The notes under the pieces are model-generated. The model ran no database searches, had not been told where the DNA came from, and worked only from the letters and a program-made list of their open reading frames with translations. From positions 23,309 through 87,308 of the forward strand of contig NZ_QUAK01000087.1 of the NCBI RefSeq assembly GCF_003429565.1: a stretch of 64,000 nt of DNA, in the 5' to 3' direction. Below are positions 54,288-62,128 of the stretch, piece after piece (position 1 is the first letter of the stretch; each line of letters begins with the position of its first letter). A program made the position numbers and the translations under genes. The stretch comes from Streptomyces triticagri. GTDB lineage: Bacteria > Actinomycetota > Actinomycetes > Streptomycetales > Streptomycetaceae.

Positions 54288-54300
54288 GATCCGTGGGCTC

Positions 54301-55188
54301 TCAGGCGGTGAACGACGTCAGCTTGTCGGGGTTGCGGATCACGTACACGCAGCTCACGCGGCCGTCGAGGACGTCGAGCTGGAACACCGAGTCGGGCTTG
54401 CCGTCGATCAGCATGAGTACGGCGGGGCCGCCGTTGATCTCGACCGCACGTACCTCGAAGTCGCCCGTCTCCAGGGTCTGCTGGGCGGCACCGCGCAGGA
54501 AGCGCCCGACCTTGTCGGCGGATTCGATGACCCGCAGCGGCGCCTTGTGCTTGCCGCCCGCGTCCCCGACGAGCCGCGCGTCCGGGGCGAGCAGCGCCAT
54601 GAGGCCGTCCAGGTCCCCCTCGACGGCGGCGGTCAGGAATCGTTCGGTCAGATCGCGTCGCTCCGCCGGGTTCACGTCGAAGCGCGGCTTGCGCTCCTGC
54701 ACGTGTCTACGGGCCCGGCCCGCGAGTTGGCGTACCGCGGCCTCGGTCCGGTCCAGGGTGGTGGCGATCTCGGCGTACGGGAAGCCGAAGGCCTCGCGCA
54801 GCACGAACACCGCGCGCTCGAGCGGCGAGAGCGACTCGAGTACGACGAGGACGGCGAGGGACACCGAGTCCGCGAGCACCGCGCGCTCCGCGGAGTCCTG
54901 CACGGTGGGCCCGAAGTCGGTGACCAGGGGCTCGGGCAGCCAGGGTCCGATGTATGTCTCGCGCCGTGCGGTGACCTGGCGGAGCCGGTCGATGGCGAGG
55001 CGCGTGGTCATCCGCACCAGGAACGCACGCGGCTCCCGTACGTCCGCGCGGTCGGCCGACGACCAGCGCAGCCAGGCGTCCTGTACGACGTCCTCCGCGT
55101 CGGCCACCCGGCCGAGCATGCGGTAGGCGACGCCCGTCAGGGTGGGGCGGTGCTCTTCGAAGACGTCGGTCAGGGTGTCCGTTGCCAC
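54301..55188 (-). CDS. ECF41-type sigma factor (SigJ-like)
   Basis: A 295-aa extracytoplasmic-function sigma factor. Sigma region 2 spans about 8-75 (DAEDVVQDAWLRW), region 4 about 105-165 (SPLERAVFVLREAFGFPYAEIA), and the C-terminal 130 residues form a SnoaL-like domain. The ECF41 marks are present: WLPEP in the linker (83-87), a DAGGK motif like DGGGK in the C-terminal domain, and NPDKL close to the end. In this family the C-terminal domain acts as a fused regulator. The usual COE target gene is not adjacent; instead an alpha/beta hydrolase is divergent. GTG 55188 is chosen; its ribosome site is weak. Confidence 0.9.
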   Translation of the reverse strand: MATDTLTDVFEEHRPTLTGVAYRMLGRVADAEDVVQDAWLRWSSADRADVREPRAFLVRMTTRLAIDRLRQVTARRETYIGPWLPEPLVTDFGPTVQDSAERAVLADSVSLAVLVVLESLSPLERAVFVLREAFGFPYAEIATTLDRTEAAVRQLAGRARRHVQERKPRFDVNPAERRDLTERFLTAAVEGDLDGLMALLAPDARLVGDAGGKHKAPLRVIESADKVGRFLRGAAQQTLETGDFEVRAVEINGGPAVLMLIDGKPDSVFQLDVLDGRVSCVYVIRNPDKLTSFTA

Positions 55189-55349
55189 GGTTACATCCAA
55201 AGCCGCCGCAGTCCCGCTGTCCAGGCACCACGGGTGCGACACCGCGCACAATCGGCCGCGGGGCACCGTGTGGCGTGCGGCCGCCGAGGTGTCCGCGCCC
55301 GAACTCCGCCGTCCGGCGGGCGGGTTGACGGGTGCGCCGATACGACTGG

Positions 55350-55366
55350 GGGTATACCCGCGGGTA
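55350..55366. promoter_or_regulatory. overlapping palindromes upstream of the hydrolase
   Basis: GGGTATACCC (55350-55359) and TACCCGCGGGTA (55355-55366) are two perfect palindromes that overlap by five bases, 52 bp before the hydrolase start and about 160 bp from the sigma factor start. This is a candidate operator; no cognate regulator can be named. Confidence 0.45.
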
Positions 55367-55417
55367 ACGGTTGCTGACAAACTGTCCACAAGAGCGCCGT
55401 CCACGTCGAGGAGCAGC

Positions 55418-56293
55418 ATGTCCGCCACCGCCTTCCTGAGCATCGACACTCCGCACGGCCCCGAGACGGTGTCCGTCGCGTATCACCGGGAGGGCGCGGG
55501 CGAACCGCTGCTCCTGCTGCACGGCATCGGGCACCACTGGCAGGCCTGGGAGCCGGTCCTACGCATCCTGGCCGCGGAGCGGGACGTGATCGCGGTCGAT
55601 CTGCCGGGCTTCGGGGAGTCCCCCGCGCTGCCGGCGGCCGTGCCGTACGGACTGCCGGAGGTCAGCGCGGTCCTGGGCGCGTTCTGCGCCGAACTCGGGC
55701 TCGACCGGCCGCATGTGGCGGGCAATTCGCTCGGCGGCATGCTGAGCCTGGAGATGGCGCGCAGGAAGCTGGTCCGCAGCGCCACGGTGCTCTCACCGGG
55801 CGGTTTCTGGACGCCGGGTGAACGACGGTACGCGTTCGCGACCCTGCTCGCGATGCGCCATGGCGCCCGGTTGCTCCCGGTGCCGGTGATCGAGCGGCTG
55901 TCCCGTACCGCGGCCGGGCGCACCGCCCTGACGGGCACCATCTACGCACGGCCGTGGCGGCGTTCACCCGAGGCGGTGGTGGGCGAGACCCTCGCGCTGC
56001 GGAACGCGACCGGCTTCGATCTCACTCTCGCCGCCGGACGCGAGGGCGCCGGGGCGGCGACCGCCGAGGACGTCCCGGACGTGCCGGTCACCGTCGCGTG
56101 GGGCGAGCGGGACCGGCTGCTCCCCCGCCGGCAGGGGGTCAGGGCCAAGCACGTCGTCCCGTCCGCCCGGCTGATACGGCTCCCCGGCTGCGGGCACGTC
56201 CCGATGAACGACGACCCGGCCCTGGTCGCCCGCGTCCTGCTCGACGCCACGGCGGCCGCGCCGCTTGCGATCCCGGCGGGTGAACGCGCCTGA
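55418..56293 (+). CDS. alpha/beta-fold hydrolase
   Basis: A 291-aa alpha/beta hydrolase. The oxyanion motif is HGIGHHWQAW, the nucleophile Ser104 lies in GNSLGG, and Asp232 (GERDRLLP) and His260 (GCGHVPM) complete the triad. GAGGAGC precedes ATG 55418. No signal peptide. It is divergent from the ECF41 sigma factor and may be one of its targets, but I do not find a convincing ECF41 promoter in front of it. Confidence 0.88.
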   Translation: MSATAFLSIDTPHGPETVSVAYHREGAGEPLLLLHGIGHHWQAWEPVLRILAAERDVIAVDLPGFGESPALPAAVPYGLPEVSAVLGAFCAELGLDRPHVAGNSLGGMLSLEMARRKLVRSATVLSPGGFWTPGERRYAFATLLAMRHGARLLPVPVIERLSRTAAGRTALTGTIYARPWRRSPEAVVGETLALRNATGFDLTLAAGREGAGAATAEDVPDVPVTVAWGERDRLLPRRQGVRAKHVVPSARLIRLPGCGHVPMNDDPALVARVLLDATAAAPLAIPAGERA

Positions 56294-56397
56294 GCCCAGG
56301 GCCACTCCGGCCCCGACGAGCACGCTGCCGACGGCCGGGATCGCGCTGCGCCCGCTGAGCAGCTGCACCGCCGAGCCGGTCCGGGATGCGGGGTGGG

Positions 56398-56808
56398 TCA
56401 GGCGTTGGACCACGCTCGTGTGCACAGCACCAGGCGGTAGCCGTCGGGGTCCTGCACCGTGACGCCCCATTCGTTCCAGTAGGGGTTCGGGGACTTGACC
56501 CTGGTGCCGCCGTGCTCCTCGAGCCGGGTCACCAGGTCCTCGGGCACCGGGCCGTCGAAGTACAGGACCAGGAGGTCCTCCTCGGTCGGCCGAGGTGCGA
56601 CCGGGGCGTGTTCCTGGTGGGTGAGTTCGATGTGCCAGTCGGCGTCCGGTGCGCCGACCATCAGGAGGTCGTGCGCGTCCGGGTCGCCGGCTGCGGTGGC
56701 CCGGTACACGACGTGCAGGCCGAGGCCGCCGACCCAATAGCGCTCGGCGGCCTCGATGTCGCGGGTCGGGCGGGCGATGCGCAGATGACGCTGTCCGATG
56801 TCGTACAT
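56398..56808 (-). CDS. VOC (glyoxalase/bleomycin resistance) family protein
   Basis: A 136-aa vicinal-oxygen-chelate protein: RHLRIARPTRDIEAAERYWVGGLGLHVVYR at the start, HIELTHQEH with possible metal-ligand His and Glu near 73-80, and NEWGVTVQDPDGYRLVLC at the C-terminus. One VOC module, so it would work as a dimer. The substrate is unknown. GGGAG precedes ATG 56808. Confidence 0.87.
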   Translation of the reverse strand: MYDIGQRHLRIARPTRDIEAAERYWVGGLGLHVVYRATAAGDPDAHDLLMVGAPDADWHIELTHQEHAPVAPRPTEEDLLVLYFDGPVPEDLVTRLEEHGGTRVKSPNPYWNEWGVTVQDPDGYRLVLCTRAWSNA

Positions 56809-57123
56809 GGGCTCCCGTTCCTTGCGGTTGTGCCGGGTGGCTGTCCGCGGGGCGGCTGTGGTGCCGGCGCGTGCTGTTCACCGAGCGTAGGCAGCGCACG
56901 GGGAGCGGGGACATCGGCCGTTCGTCCTGGTCCCGAAGTCCGGTGCCGGCCGCAGGAAGCCGGTGTGCGCAGGCCGGTGCCCGCAGGCCGGTCCGTGCAG
57001 TACGGTGCGCCGGGTTCCCCTGACGGCACGCCAGTTGTTCACTTGGGGTTCGCACGAAGGCTGTGAGGCACGAGTAGGTGTGTGACCGCACACCAGCCGG
57101 TTGAAGTCTCTGGAGGCGCATCG
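56809..57123. other. 315-bp spacer upstream of phoD
   Basis: No gene is convincing here on either strand. It holds a run of loosely repeated CCGG-tgc-GCAGG words (56940-57000), the PHO box at 57037-57058, and the phoD ribosome site at 57112-57117. Confidence 0.6.
57037..57058 (+). promoter_or_regulatory. PHO box (PhoP direct repeats) upstream of phoD
   Basis: Two adjacent 11-bp direct repeat units, GTTCACTTGGG (57037-57047) and GTTCGCACGAA (57048-57058), match the Streptomyces PhoP unit GTTCACC-N4. A TAGGTG at 57073-57078 may be the -10. Phosphate-starvation control of phoD is the expected result. Confidence 0.65.
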
Positions 57124-58719
57124 ATGTCAGACCGTCTGCCCCGCTCGGCCCCGGGCCGCCGTTCCGTACTGCGTGGTTCCGTCGCCGCTTCCGCCGCGGT
57201 CGCGCTGCCCGCACTCGGCGGCGCGGCCGCCCCGGCGCTCGCCCGCTCGGGCCGTCCCGGCGCCGACTGGGGAGTACAGGCAGGTGACATCACCGCGCAC
57301 TCGGGCCTGGTCTGGGTCCGCTCGGACCGGCCCGCCCGGATGATCGTGGAGACGTCCGCAACCGAATCGTTCGCCAGGCCCACCACCTGGCGCGGGCCGC
57401 TGCTCGGCCCCGGCACCGACTTCGCGGGGACGACCCGGCTGCGCGGGCTGCCGGCCGGTGAGCAGATCCACTACCGGGTGGTGCTCGCCGACCCGGACGA
57501 TCCGCGGCGCACCGGCCGCCCCGTCACGGGCACCTTCCGCACCGCGGAGCGCGGGCGCGGCAAGGGCGCGAGATTCGTGTGGTCCGGAGACATCGCGGGC
57601 CAGGGCTGGGGCATCAATCCGGACCTCGGCGGCTACCGGCTCTTCGAGGACATGCGGCGCCTGGACCCCGACTTCTTCCTGTGCAGCGGCGACACGATCT
57701 ACGCGGACGGGCCGATCGAGCCCAGCGTCACACTGCCCGACGGACGGGTGTGGCGGAACGTCACGACGGACGAGAAGGCCAAGGTCGCGGAGACGCTCGC
57801 CGAGTTCCGGGGCAACTTCCGCTACAACCTGCTCGACGAGAATCTGCGCCGGTTCAACGCCCAGGTCCCCGGCATCGTCCAGTGGGACGACCACGAGGTG
57901 TGCAACAACTGGTATCCGGGCGAGATCCTGGACGACGACCGCTACACGGTGAAGGACGTCGACGTGCTCGCGGCCCGTTCGCTGCGCGCCTTCAGCGAGT
58001 ACTTCCCGGTGTCGTCGCTGTCCCCCGGCAAGGGCGGCCAGGACACCGACGGGCGGATGTACCGGGTGGTGCGGCACGGCCCGCTGCTCGACGTCTTCGT
58101 CCTGGACATGCGCACGTACCGCAACGCGAACTCGCCGGGCCGCCAGACGGACGATCCGCAGGGCATCCTCGGAGCGCGGCAACTCGACTGGCTGAAGCGG
58201 GAGTTGAGCCGGTCGCGTGCGGTGTGGAAGGTGATCGCCTCCGATATGCCGCTCGGCCTCGTGGTCCCGGACGGCGACACCGACTTCGAGGCCGTGGCGC
58301 AGGGCGATCCCGGCGAACCGCTCGGCCGTGAGCTGCAGATCGCGGAGCTGCTGCGGCACATCAAGCGGCGGCGGATCACCGGCACCCTGTGGCTGACGAC
58401 GGATGTGCACTACACCTCGGCCCAGTACTACGACCCGGAGCGGGCAGCGTTCCAGGACTTCGAGCCGTTCTGGGAGTTCGTCTCTGGGCCGTTGGCGGCC
58501 GGCGGTTTCCAGGCGCTGAAGCTGGACGGGACGTTCGGGCCGCAGCAGAAGTTCATCAAGGCGCCGGACCGTGCGAACACCTCTCCCATGGAGACTCCGC
58601 AGTACTTCGGCGAGGTCGACATCGACGGCTCGAGCGGCGAACTCACCGTCCGGCTGCGGCAGGACGGCGGCGAGGTGCTGTTCAGCAAGACCCTGGAGCC
58701 GGGGCGGGTGGGCCAGTAG
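57124..58719 (+). CDS. phoD: alkaline phosphatase D (Tat-exported)
   Basis: A 531-aa PhoD-family phosphodiesterase/phosphomonoesterase that releases phosphate outside the cell. The Tat signal has the twin arginines in GRRSVLRG (11-18), followed by a hydrophobic stretch ending ALA near 40. A PhoD N-terminal beta domain follows, then the metallophosphatase domain: WSGDIAGQ, CSGDTIYADGP, WDDHEVCNNW and TTDVHYTSAQYY hold the metal ligands. ATG 57124 has TGGAGG at a 7-nt spacing; an earlier in-frame GTG (57082) does not. A PHO box lies about 65-90 bp upstream. Confidence 0.95.
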   Translation: MSDRLPRSAPGRRSVLRGSVAASAAVALPALGGAAAPALARSGRPGADWGVQAGDITAHSGLVWVRSDRPARMIVETSATESFARPTTWRGPLLGPGTDFAGTTRLRGLPAGEQIHYRVVLADPDDPRRTGRPVTGTFRTAERGRGKGARFVWSGDIAGQGWGINPDLGGYRLFEDMRRLDPDFFLCSGDTIYADGPIEPSVTLPDGRVWRNVTTDEKAKVAETLAEFRGNFRYNLLDENLRRFNAQVPGIVQWDDHEVCNNWYPGEILDDDRYTVKDVDVLAARSLRAFSEYFPVSSLSPGKGGQDTDGRMYRVVRHGPLLDVFVLDMRTYRNANSPGRQTDDPQGILGARQLDWLKRELSRSRAVWKVIASDMPLGLVVPDGDTDFEAVAQGDPGEPLGRELQIAELLRHIKRRRITGTLWLTTDVHYTSAQYYDPERAAFQDFEPFWEFVSGPLAAGGFQALKLDGTFGPQQKFIKAPDRANTSPMETPQYFGEVDIDGSSGELTVRLRQDGGEVLFSKTLEPGRVGQ

Positions 58720-58858
58720 GCGCATACGGGACGCGGGACCTGTCCGTACGCAAATGGGGCGCGTGGTTCATTGGTCGACGGAAGGGTCAGACGGGCTCTT
58801 AACCGATCAGACACAAGGCGTTTGTGATCACGCAACACCGGTCGTCCAGAGTGCTGGC

Positions 58859-60367
58859 ATGACCCGAAAAATCGACAACGCCCAGGCGCGCAACGCGAAG
58901 CGGGCGCGCCGCACCCACCACCACTGGCGGCGCGATCTGGTGGAGCTCGCCGCGCTGTTCACCGCGGTCGCGGTCGCGGACACCATCGCGAAGACGATCG
59001 TGAACGGTCCAGACGGGCCCGTTCTGCTGGTCGCCTCCGCACTCACCCTGCTCGCCACGGCCGGCTTCCACACCTGGTGGTCACGACGCCACGGTCACGC
59101 ACCGCCGCCGGTCGATACCGGCGCCCCGCGAGCCGCGGGGACCGAGGGCGGCGGCGCGGCCGGGGCACCGGGCGCGGCGGTCGGCGTGCCAAGCGCTCCT
59201 GCCGGCGACCGGGGCTCCGATCTGCCCGAGTCCACCCTGTGGCGGATGCGGACCACGGTCCGGGACGAGCCGGGCTCCCTGGCTGCACTGTGCGCGGCGC
59301 TCGCCTCGATCGAGGTGGACATCCTCAGCCTGCAGACGCATCCGCTCGCCGAGGGCACGGTCGACGAGTTCCTGCTGCGGGCACCGGGGCACCGCGGGGC
59401 CGCCGAACTGACCGCCGTGGTGTCCCGGGCGGGCGGTGCGGAGACCTGGATCGAGCGCGCCGACGCCCACGATCTGGTGGACGCCCCCACCAGGGTGCTC
59501 TCCCTTGCCACCCGCACCGCCTTGGACGCGGCCGAACTGCCGCTGGCACTGCGCCAGTTGCTGGGGCGCTGCAGCATCAGGTCGATCCCCGCCAAGTCAC
59601 TCGCCGGCACCCGCTCGACCGGCGACCCCGCGCCCGTGGAGGGCGTGCTCGACGGCACCCTGATGCGGCTGCGCGACCCGGCGGGCGGCACCCTGACCGT
59701 GGAGCGGGCCCATCTCCCCTTCACCCCCACGGAGTTCGCGCGGGCCCGCGCCCTGGTGGAGCTTGACGCCCGTCTCGGCCCGCGCATCCCCCGCAGCCAG
59801 GACGTGCTCACCCTGCCCGAGGGCAACTCGATCACCGTGCAGCGGGCCGACACCGACGACCTGGACGATGCGCGGGCGCTGCACGAGCGCTGCTCGAAGC
59901 GGACTCTGAGCCTGCGCTACCACGGCCCCGTCGGGGACGCGGACCGCTACCTCAACCACCTGCTCAGCCCCCGCTTCGGCCGCACCCTGGCAGTCCGTAC
60001 CGCCTCCGGCCGGATGGTCGCCCTCGGCCATCTGCTCTGGGACGGCGACGAGACGGAGGTGGCACTGCTCGTCGAGGACGACTGGCAGCGGCGCGGCATC
60101 GGCAGGGAGCTCCTCGGCCGGCTGGTGGCCCTGGCCGTCGAAGCGGGCAGTACGAGCGTGTACGCGGTGACGCAGGCGCAGAACACCGCCATGGTCGCCG
60201 CGATGCGCGCGCTCGGACTGCCGCTCGACTACCAGGTGGAGGAGGGCACGCTGGTGATCACGGCCCGCCTGCGACCGGTCACGGCGGACGCGGAGCCGGT
60301 CTCCGTCAGCCGGCAGCCCGGCTTCGAGGACGCGGGGCCTGGTCCGGGGCCGACTCCGCCGCGCTGA
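58859..60367 (+). CDS. membrane-anchored ACT-GNAT fusion protein
   Basis: A 502-aa protein with four parts: a basic, His-rich N-terminus (RTHHHWRR near 19-25), two transmembrane helices (about 28-46 and 53-70), an Ala/Gly/Pro linker (about 75-118), an ACT domain (about 128-200, starting MRTTVRDEPGSLAALCAAL), a middle region of about 130 residues, and a GNAT domain (about 320-475, with VEDDWQRRGIGRELLGRL). ACT domains bind amino acids, so acetylation may respond to an amino acid at the membrane. Neighbouring PLP gamma-lyase and Lrp genes support that theme. The ribosome site is weak. Its 3' end overlaps the convergent lyase gene by 62 bp. Confidence 0.78.
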   Translation: MTRKIDNAQARNAKRARRTHHHWRRDLVELAALFTAVAVADTIAKTIVNGPDGPVLLVASALTLLATAGFHTWWSRRHGHAPPPVDTGAPRAAGTEGGGAAGAPGAAVGVPSAPAGDRGSDLPESTLWRMRTTVRDEPGSLAALCAALASIEVDILSLQTHPLAEGTVDEFLLRAPGHRGAAELTAVVSRAGGAETWIERADAHDLVDAPTRVLSLATRTALDAAELPLALRQLLGRCSIRSIPAKSLAGTRSTGDPAPVEGVLDGTLMRLRDPAGGTLTVERAHLPFTPTEFARARALVELDARLGPRIPRSQDVLTLPEGNSITVQRADTDDLDDARALHERCSKRTLSLRYHGPVGDADRYLNHLLSPRFGRTLAVRTASGRMVALGHLLWDGDETEVALLVEDDWQRRGIGRELLGRLVALAVEAGSTSVYAVTQAQNTAMVAAMRALGLPLDYQVEEGTLVITARLRPVTADAEPVSVSRQPGFEDAGPGPGPTPPR

Positions 60368-61517
60368 GCGCCCGGTCCAGGTCGTCCCACAGGTCGTCGG
60401 CGTCCTCGAGACCGACCGACATGCGAAGCAGCCGGTCCCCCACGCCGGACGACCTGCGGTCGTCTGCGTCGACGATGCGATGGCTGATCGAGGCGGGGTG
60501 CTGGATGAGCGTGTCGACGCTGCCGAGGCTGACCGCCGGGGTGATCAGGCGCACCGCCGCGATCACCTCGTGCGGGTCGCCCAGCGGCTCGAAGGCGACC
60601 ATGGCGCCGCCGATCCGCGGGTAGTGCACCGCACCCACCCGCGGGTCGTCGGTCAGCCGCCGGACCAGTCGGGCGGCGGTCGCGGATGCGGCCCGCATCC
60701 GTACCGGCAGGGTGGCGAGGCCGCGCAGCAGCAGATAGCCGGCCAGCGGATGCAGCACACCGCCGGTCGCGAACCGCACCTGCCGCAGCCGCCGCGCGAA
60801 CTCCTCGGTGCAGGCGACCACTCCGCCCAGTACGTCGCCGTGGCCGCCGAGGTACTTGGTGGCGCTGTGCAGGACCAGGCCGGCGCCGCTCTCGGCCGGG
60901 CGCTGCAGCACGGGTGTGGCGAAGGTGTTGTCGGCGAGCAGCGGTACGGAGCCGCAGGAGTGCGCCAGGGCCCGCAGATCGACCTCGGCGAGGGTGGGAT
61001 TGGCCGGTGACTCCACGACGACGAGGCCGGTGTCCGGCCGGATGGCGTCGGCGACGCCGGCCGGGTCCACCCAGGTCACCTCGGTGCCGAGCAGACCGGC
61101 GTCCAGGAGATGGTCGCTGCAGCCGTAGAGGGGTCGTACCGCGACGACGTGCCGCAGCCCCATCGACGCCCTGACCAGGAGCACCGCGCTCAGCGCCGCC
61201 ATACCGCTGGCGAAGGCGACGGCGCTCTCGGTGCCCTCCAGACGGGCGAGCGCGGTCTCGAAGCGGCCGACGGTGGGATTGCCGAGCCTGGCGTAGACCG
61301 GCGGCCCGTCGTCGAGCGCGCCCTCGGCGGCGAAGGCGTCGATCCGGGCGGCCTCCGCCCTGCTGTCGTACGAGGGGTATGTGGTGGACAGGTCGAGCGG
61401 CGGGGCGTGCAGGCCGAGGCCGGCGAGGTCTTCGCGGCCGGCGTGCACGGCTTCGGTGGCCAGGGCCCTGGGTGTGGGCGAGGTCAGGTCGGCGGTGTGG
61501 TCCGTGTCCATCTCCAT
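60306..61517 (-). CDS. trans-sulfuration-family PLP enzyme (methionine/cystathionine gamma-lyase-like)
   Basis: A 403-aa fold-type I PLP enzyme of the Cys/Met metabolism family. PLP-lysine Lys221 is in HSATKYLGGH, ADNTFATP lies at 195-202, and the phosphate-binding FASGMAALS at 103-111. YARLGNPT (75-82) replaces the usual YSRxxNPT. Members split C-gamma bonds of methionine, cystathionine or homocysteine; I cannot tell which. It is divergent by 60 bp from an Lrp/AsnC regulator, a classic methionine gamma-lyase arrangement. ATG 61517 or 61511 may be the start; neither has a good ribosome site. Confidence 0.85.
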   Translation of the reverse strand: MEMDTDHTADLTSPTPRALATEAVHAGREDLAGLGLHAPPLDLSTTYPSYDSRAEAARIDAFAAEGALDDGPPVYARLGNPTVGRFETALARLEGTESAVAFASGMAALSAVLLVRASMGLRHVVAVRPLYGCSDHLLDAGLLGTEVTWVDPAGVADAIRPDTGLVVVESPANPTLAEVDLRALAHSCGSVPLLADNTFATPVLQRPAESGAGLVLHSATKYLGGHGDVLGGVVACTEEFARRLRQVRFATGGVLHPLAGYLLLRGLATLPVRMRAASATAARLVRRLTDDPRVGAVHYPRIGGAMVAFEPLGDPHEVIAAVRLITPAVSLGSVDTLIQHPASISHRIVDADDRRSSGVGDRLLRMSVGLEDADDLWDDLDRALSAAESAPDQAPRPRSRAAG

Positions 61518-61577
61518 GCGCAGTACGGTGAACGCCGTCCGGTGCGGTCGGGCCGCGTCCCGCGCTATGTTCGATGG

Positions 61578-62096
61578 ATGAGCGAATCCGTCGTACTGGA
61601 CCCGGTGGATCTGCAGATTCTCAGTCTTCTGCAGAACGACGCCCGGACCACCTACCGGGACCTCGCCGCGCAGGCGGGCGTCGCGCCGTCGACCTGTCTG
61701 GACCGGGTGGCGCGGCTGCGCCGCTCCGGAGTGATCCTCGGGCATCGGCTTCGCCTGGATCCGGCGAAGCTCGGCCGCGGCCTCGAGGCCTTCCTCTCGG
61801 TCCAGGTACGGCCGCACCGCCGGGAGCTCATCGGCCCGTTCGTGGAGCGGATCAGGGCGCTGCCGGAGTCCCGTGCACTGTTCCATCTCACCGGTCCCGA
61901 CGACTACTTGGTGCATGTGGCGGTGACCGGCACCGCCGATCTGCAGCGTCTGGTGATCGACGAGTTCACCTCGCAGCGCGAGGTGGCACGGGTGGAGACC
62001 CGGCTGATATTCCAGCAGTGGGACTGCGGTCCCCTGCTGCCGCCGGCTGCCCCGGATCACCCCGGGACGAAGGATTCCGGGAGCGTAATCCGGTGA
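61578..62096 (+). CDS. Lrp/AsnC-family transcriptional regulator
   Basis: A 172-aa Lrp-type regulator: helix-turn-helix at about 10-55 (DLQILSLLQNDARTTYRDLAAQAGVAPSTCLDRVARL) and the RAM (ACT-like) effector domain at about 70-145 (FHLTGPDDYLVHVAV). Such regulators bind amino acids, forming octamers. The divergent PLP lyase 60 bp away is the likely target, giving amino-acid-responsive control. The C-terminus has a 20-residue disordered extension. A DUF885 gene follows 32 bp downstream. Confidence 0.92.
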   Translation: MSESVVLDPVDLQILSLLQNDARTTYRDLAAQAGVAPSTCLDRVARLRRSGVILGHRLRLDPAKLGRGLEAFLSVQVRPHRRELIGPFVERIRALPESRALFHLTGPDDYLVHVAVTGTADLQRLVIDEFTSQREVARVETRLIFQQWDCGPLLPPAAPDHPGTKDSGSVIR

Positions 62097-62128
62097 CGCG
62101 AGCGACCCGCTCGTAAGAGGATGTCCGC

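Noticed and set aside
56294..56397. Remnant of a membrane protein on the minus strand
   Set aside because: The frame gives a short Gly/Val-rich hydrophobic stretch, but there is no start and no recognisable family, and the region is only about 100 bp.
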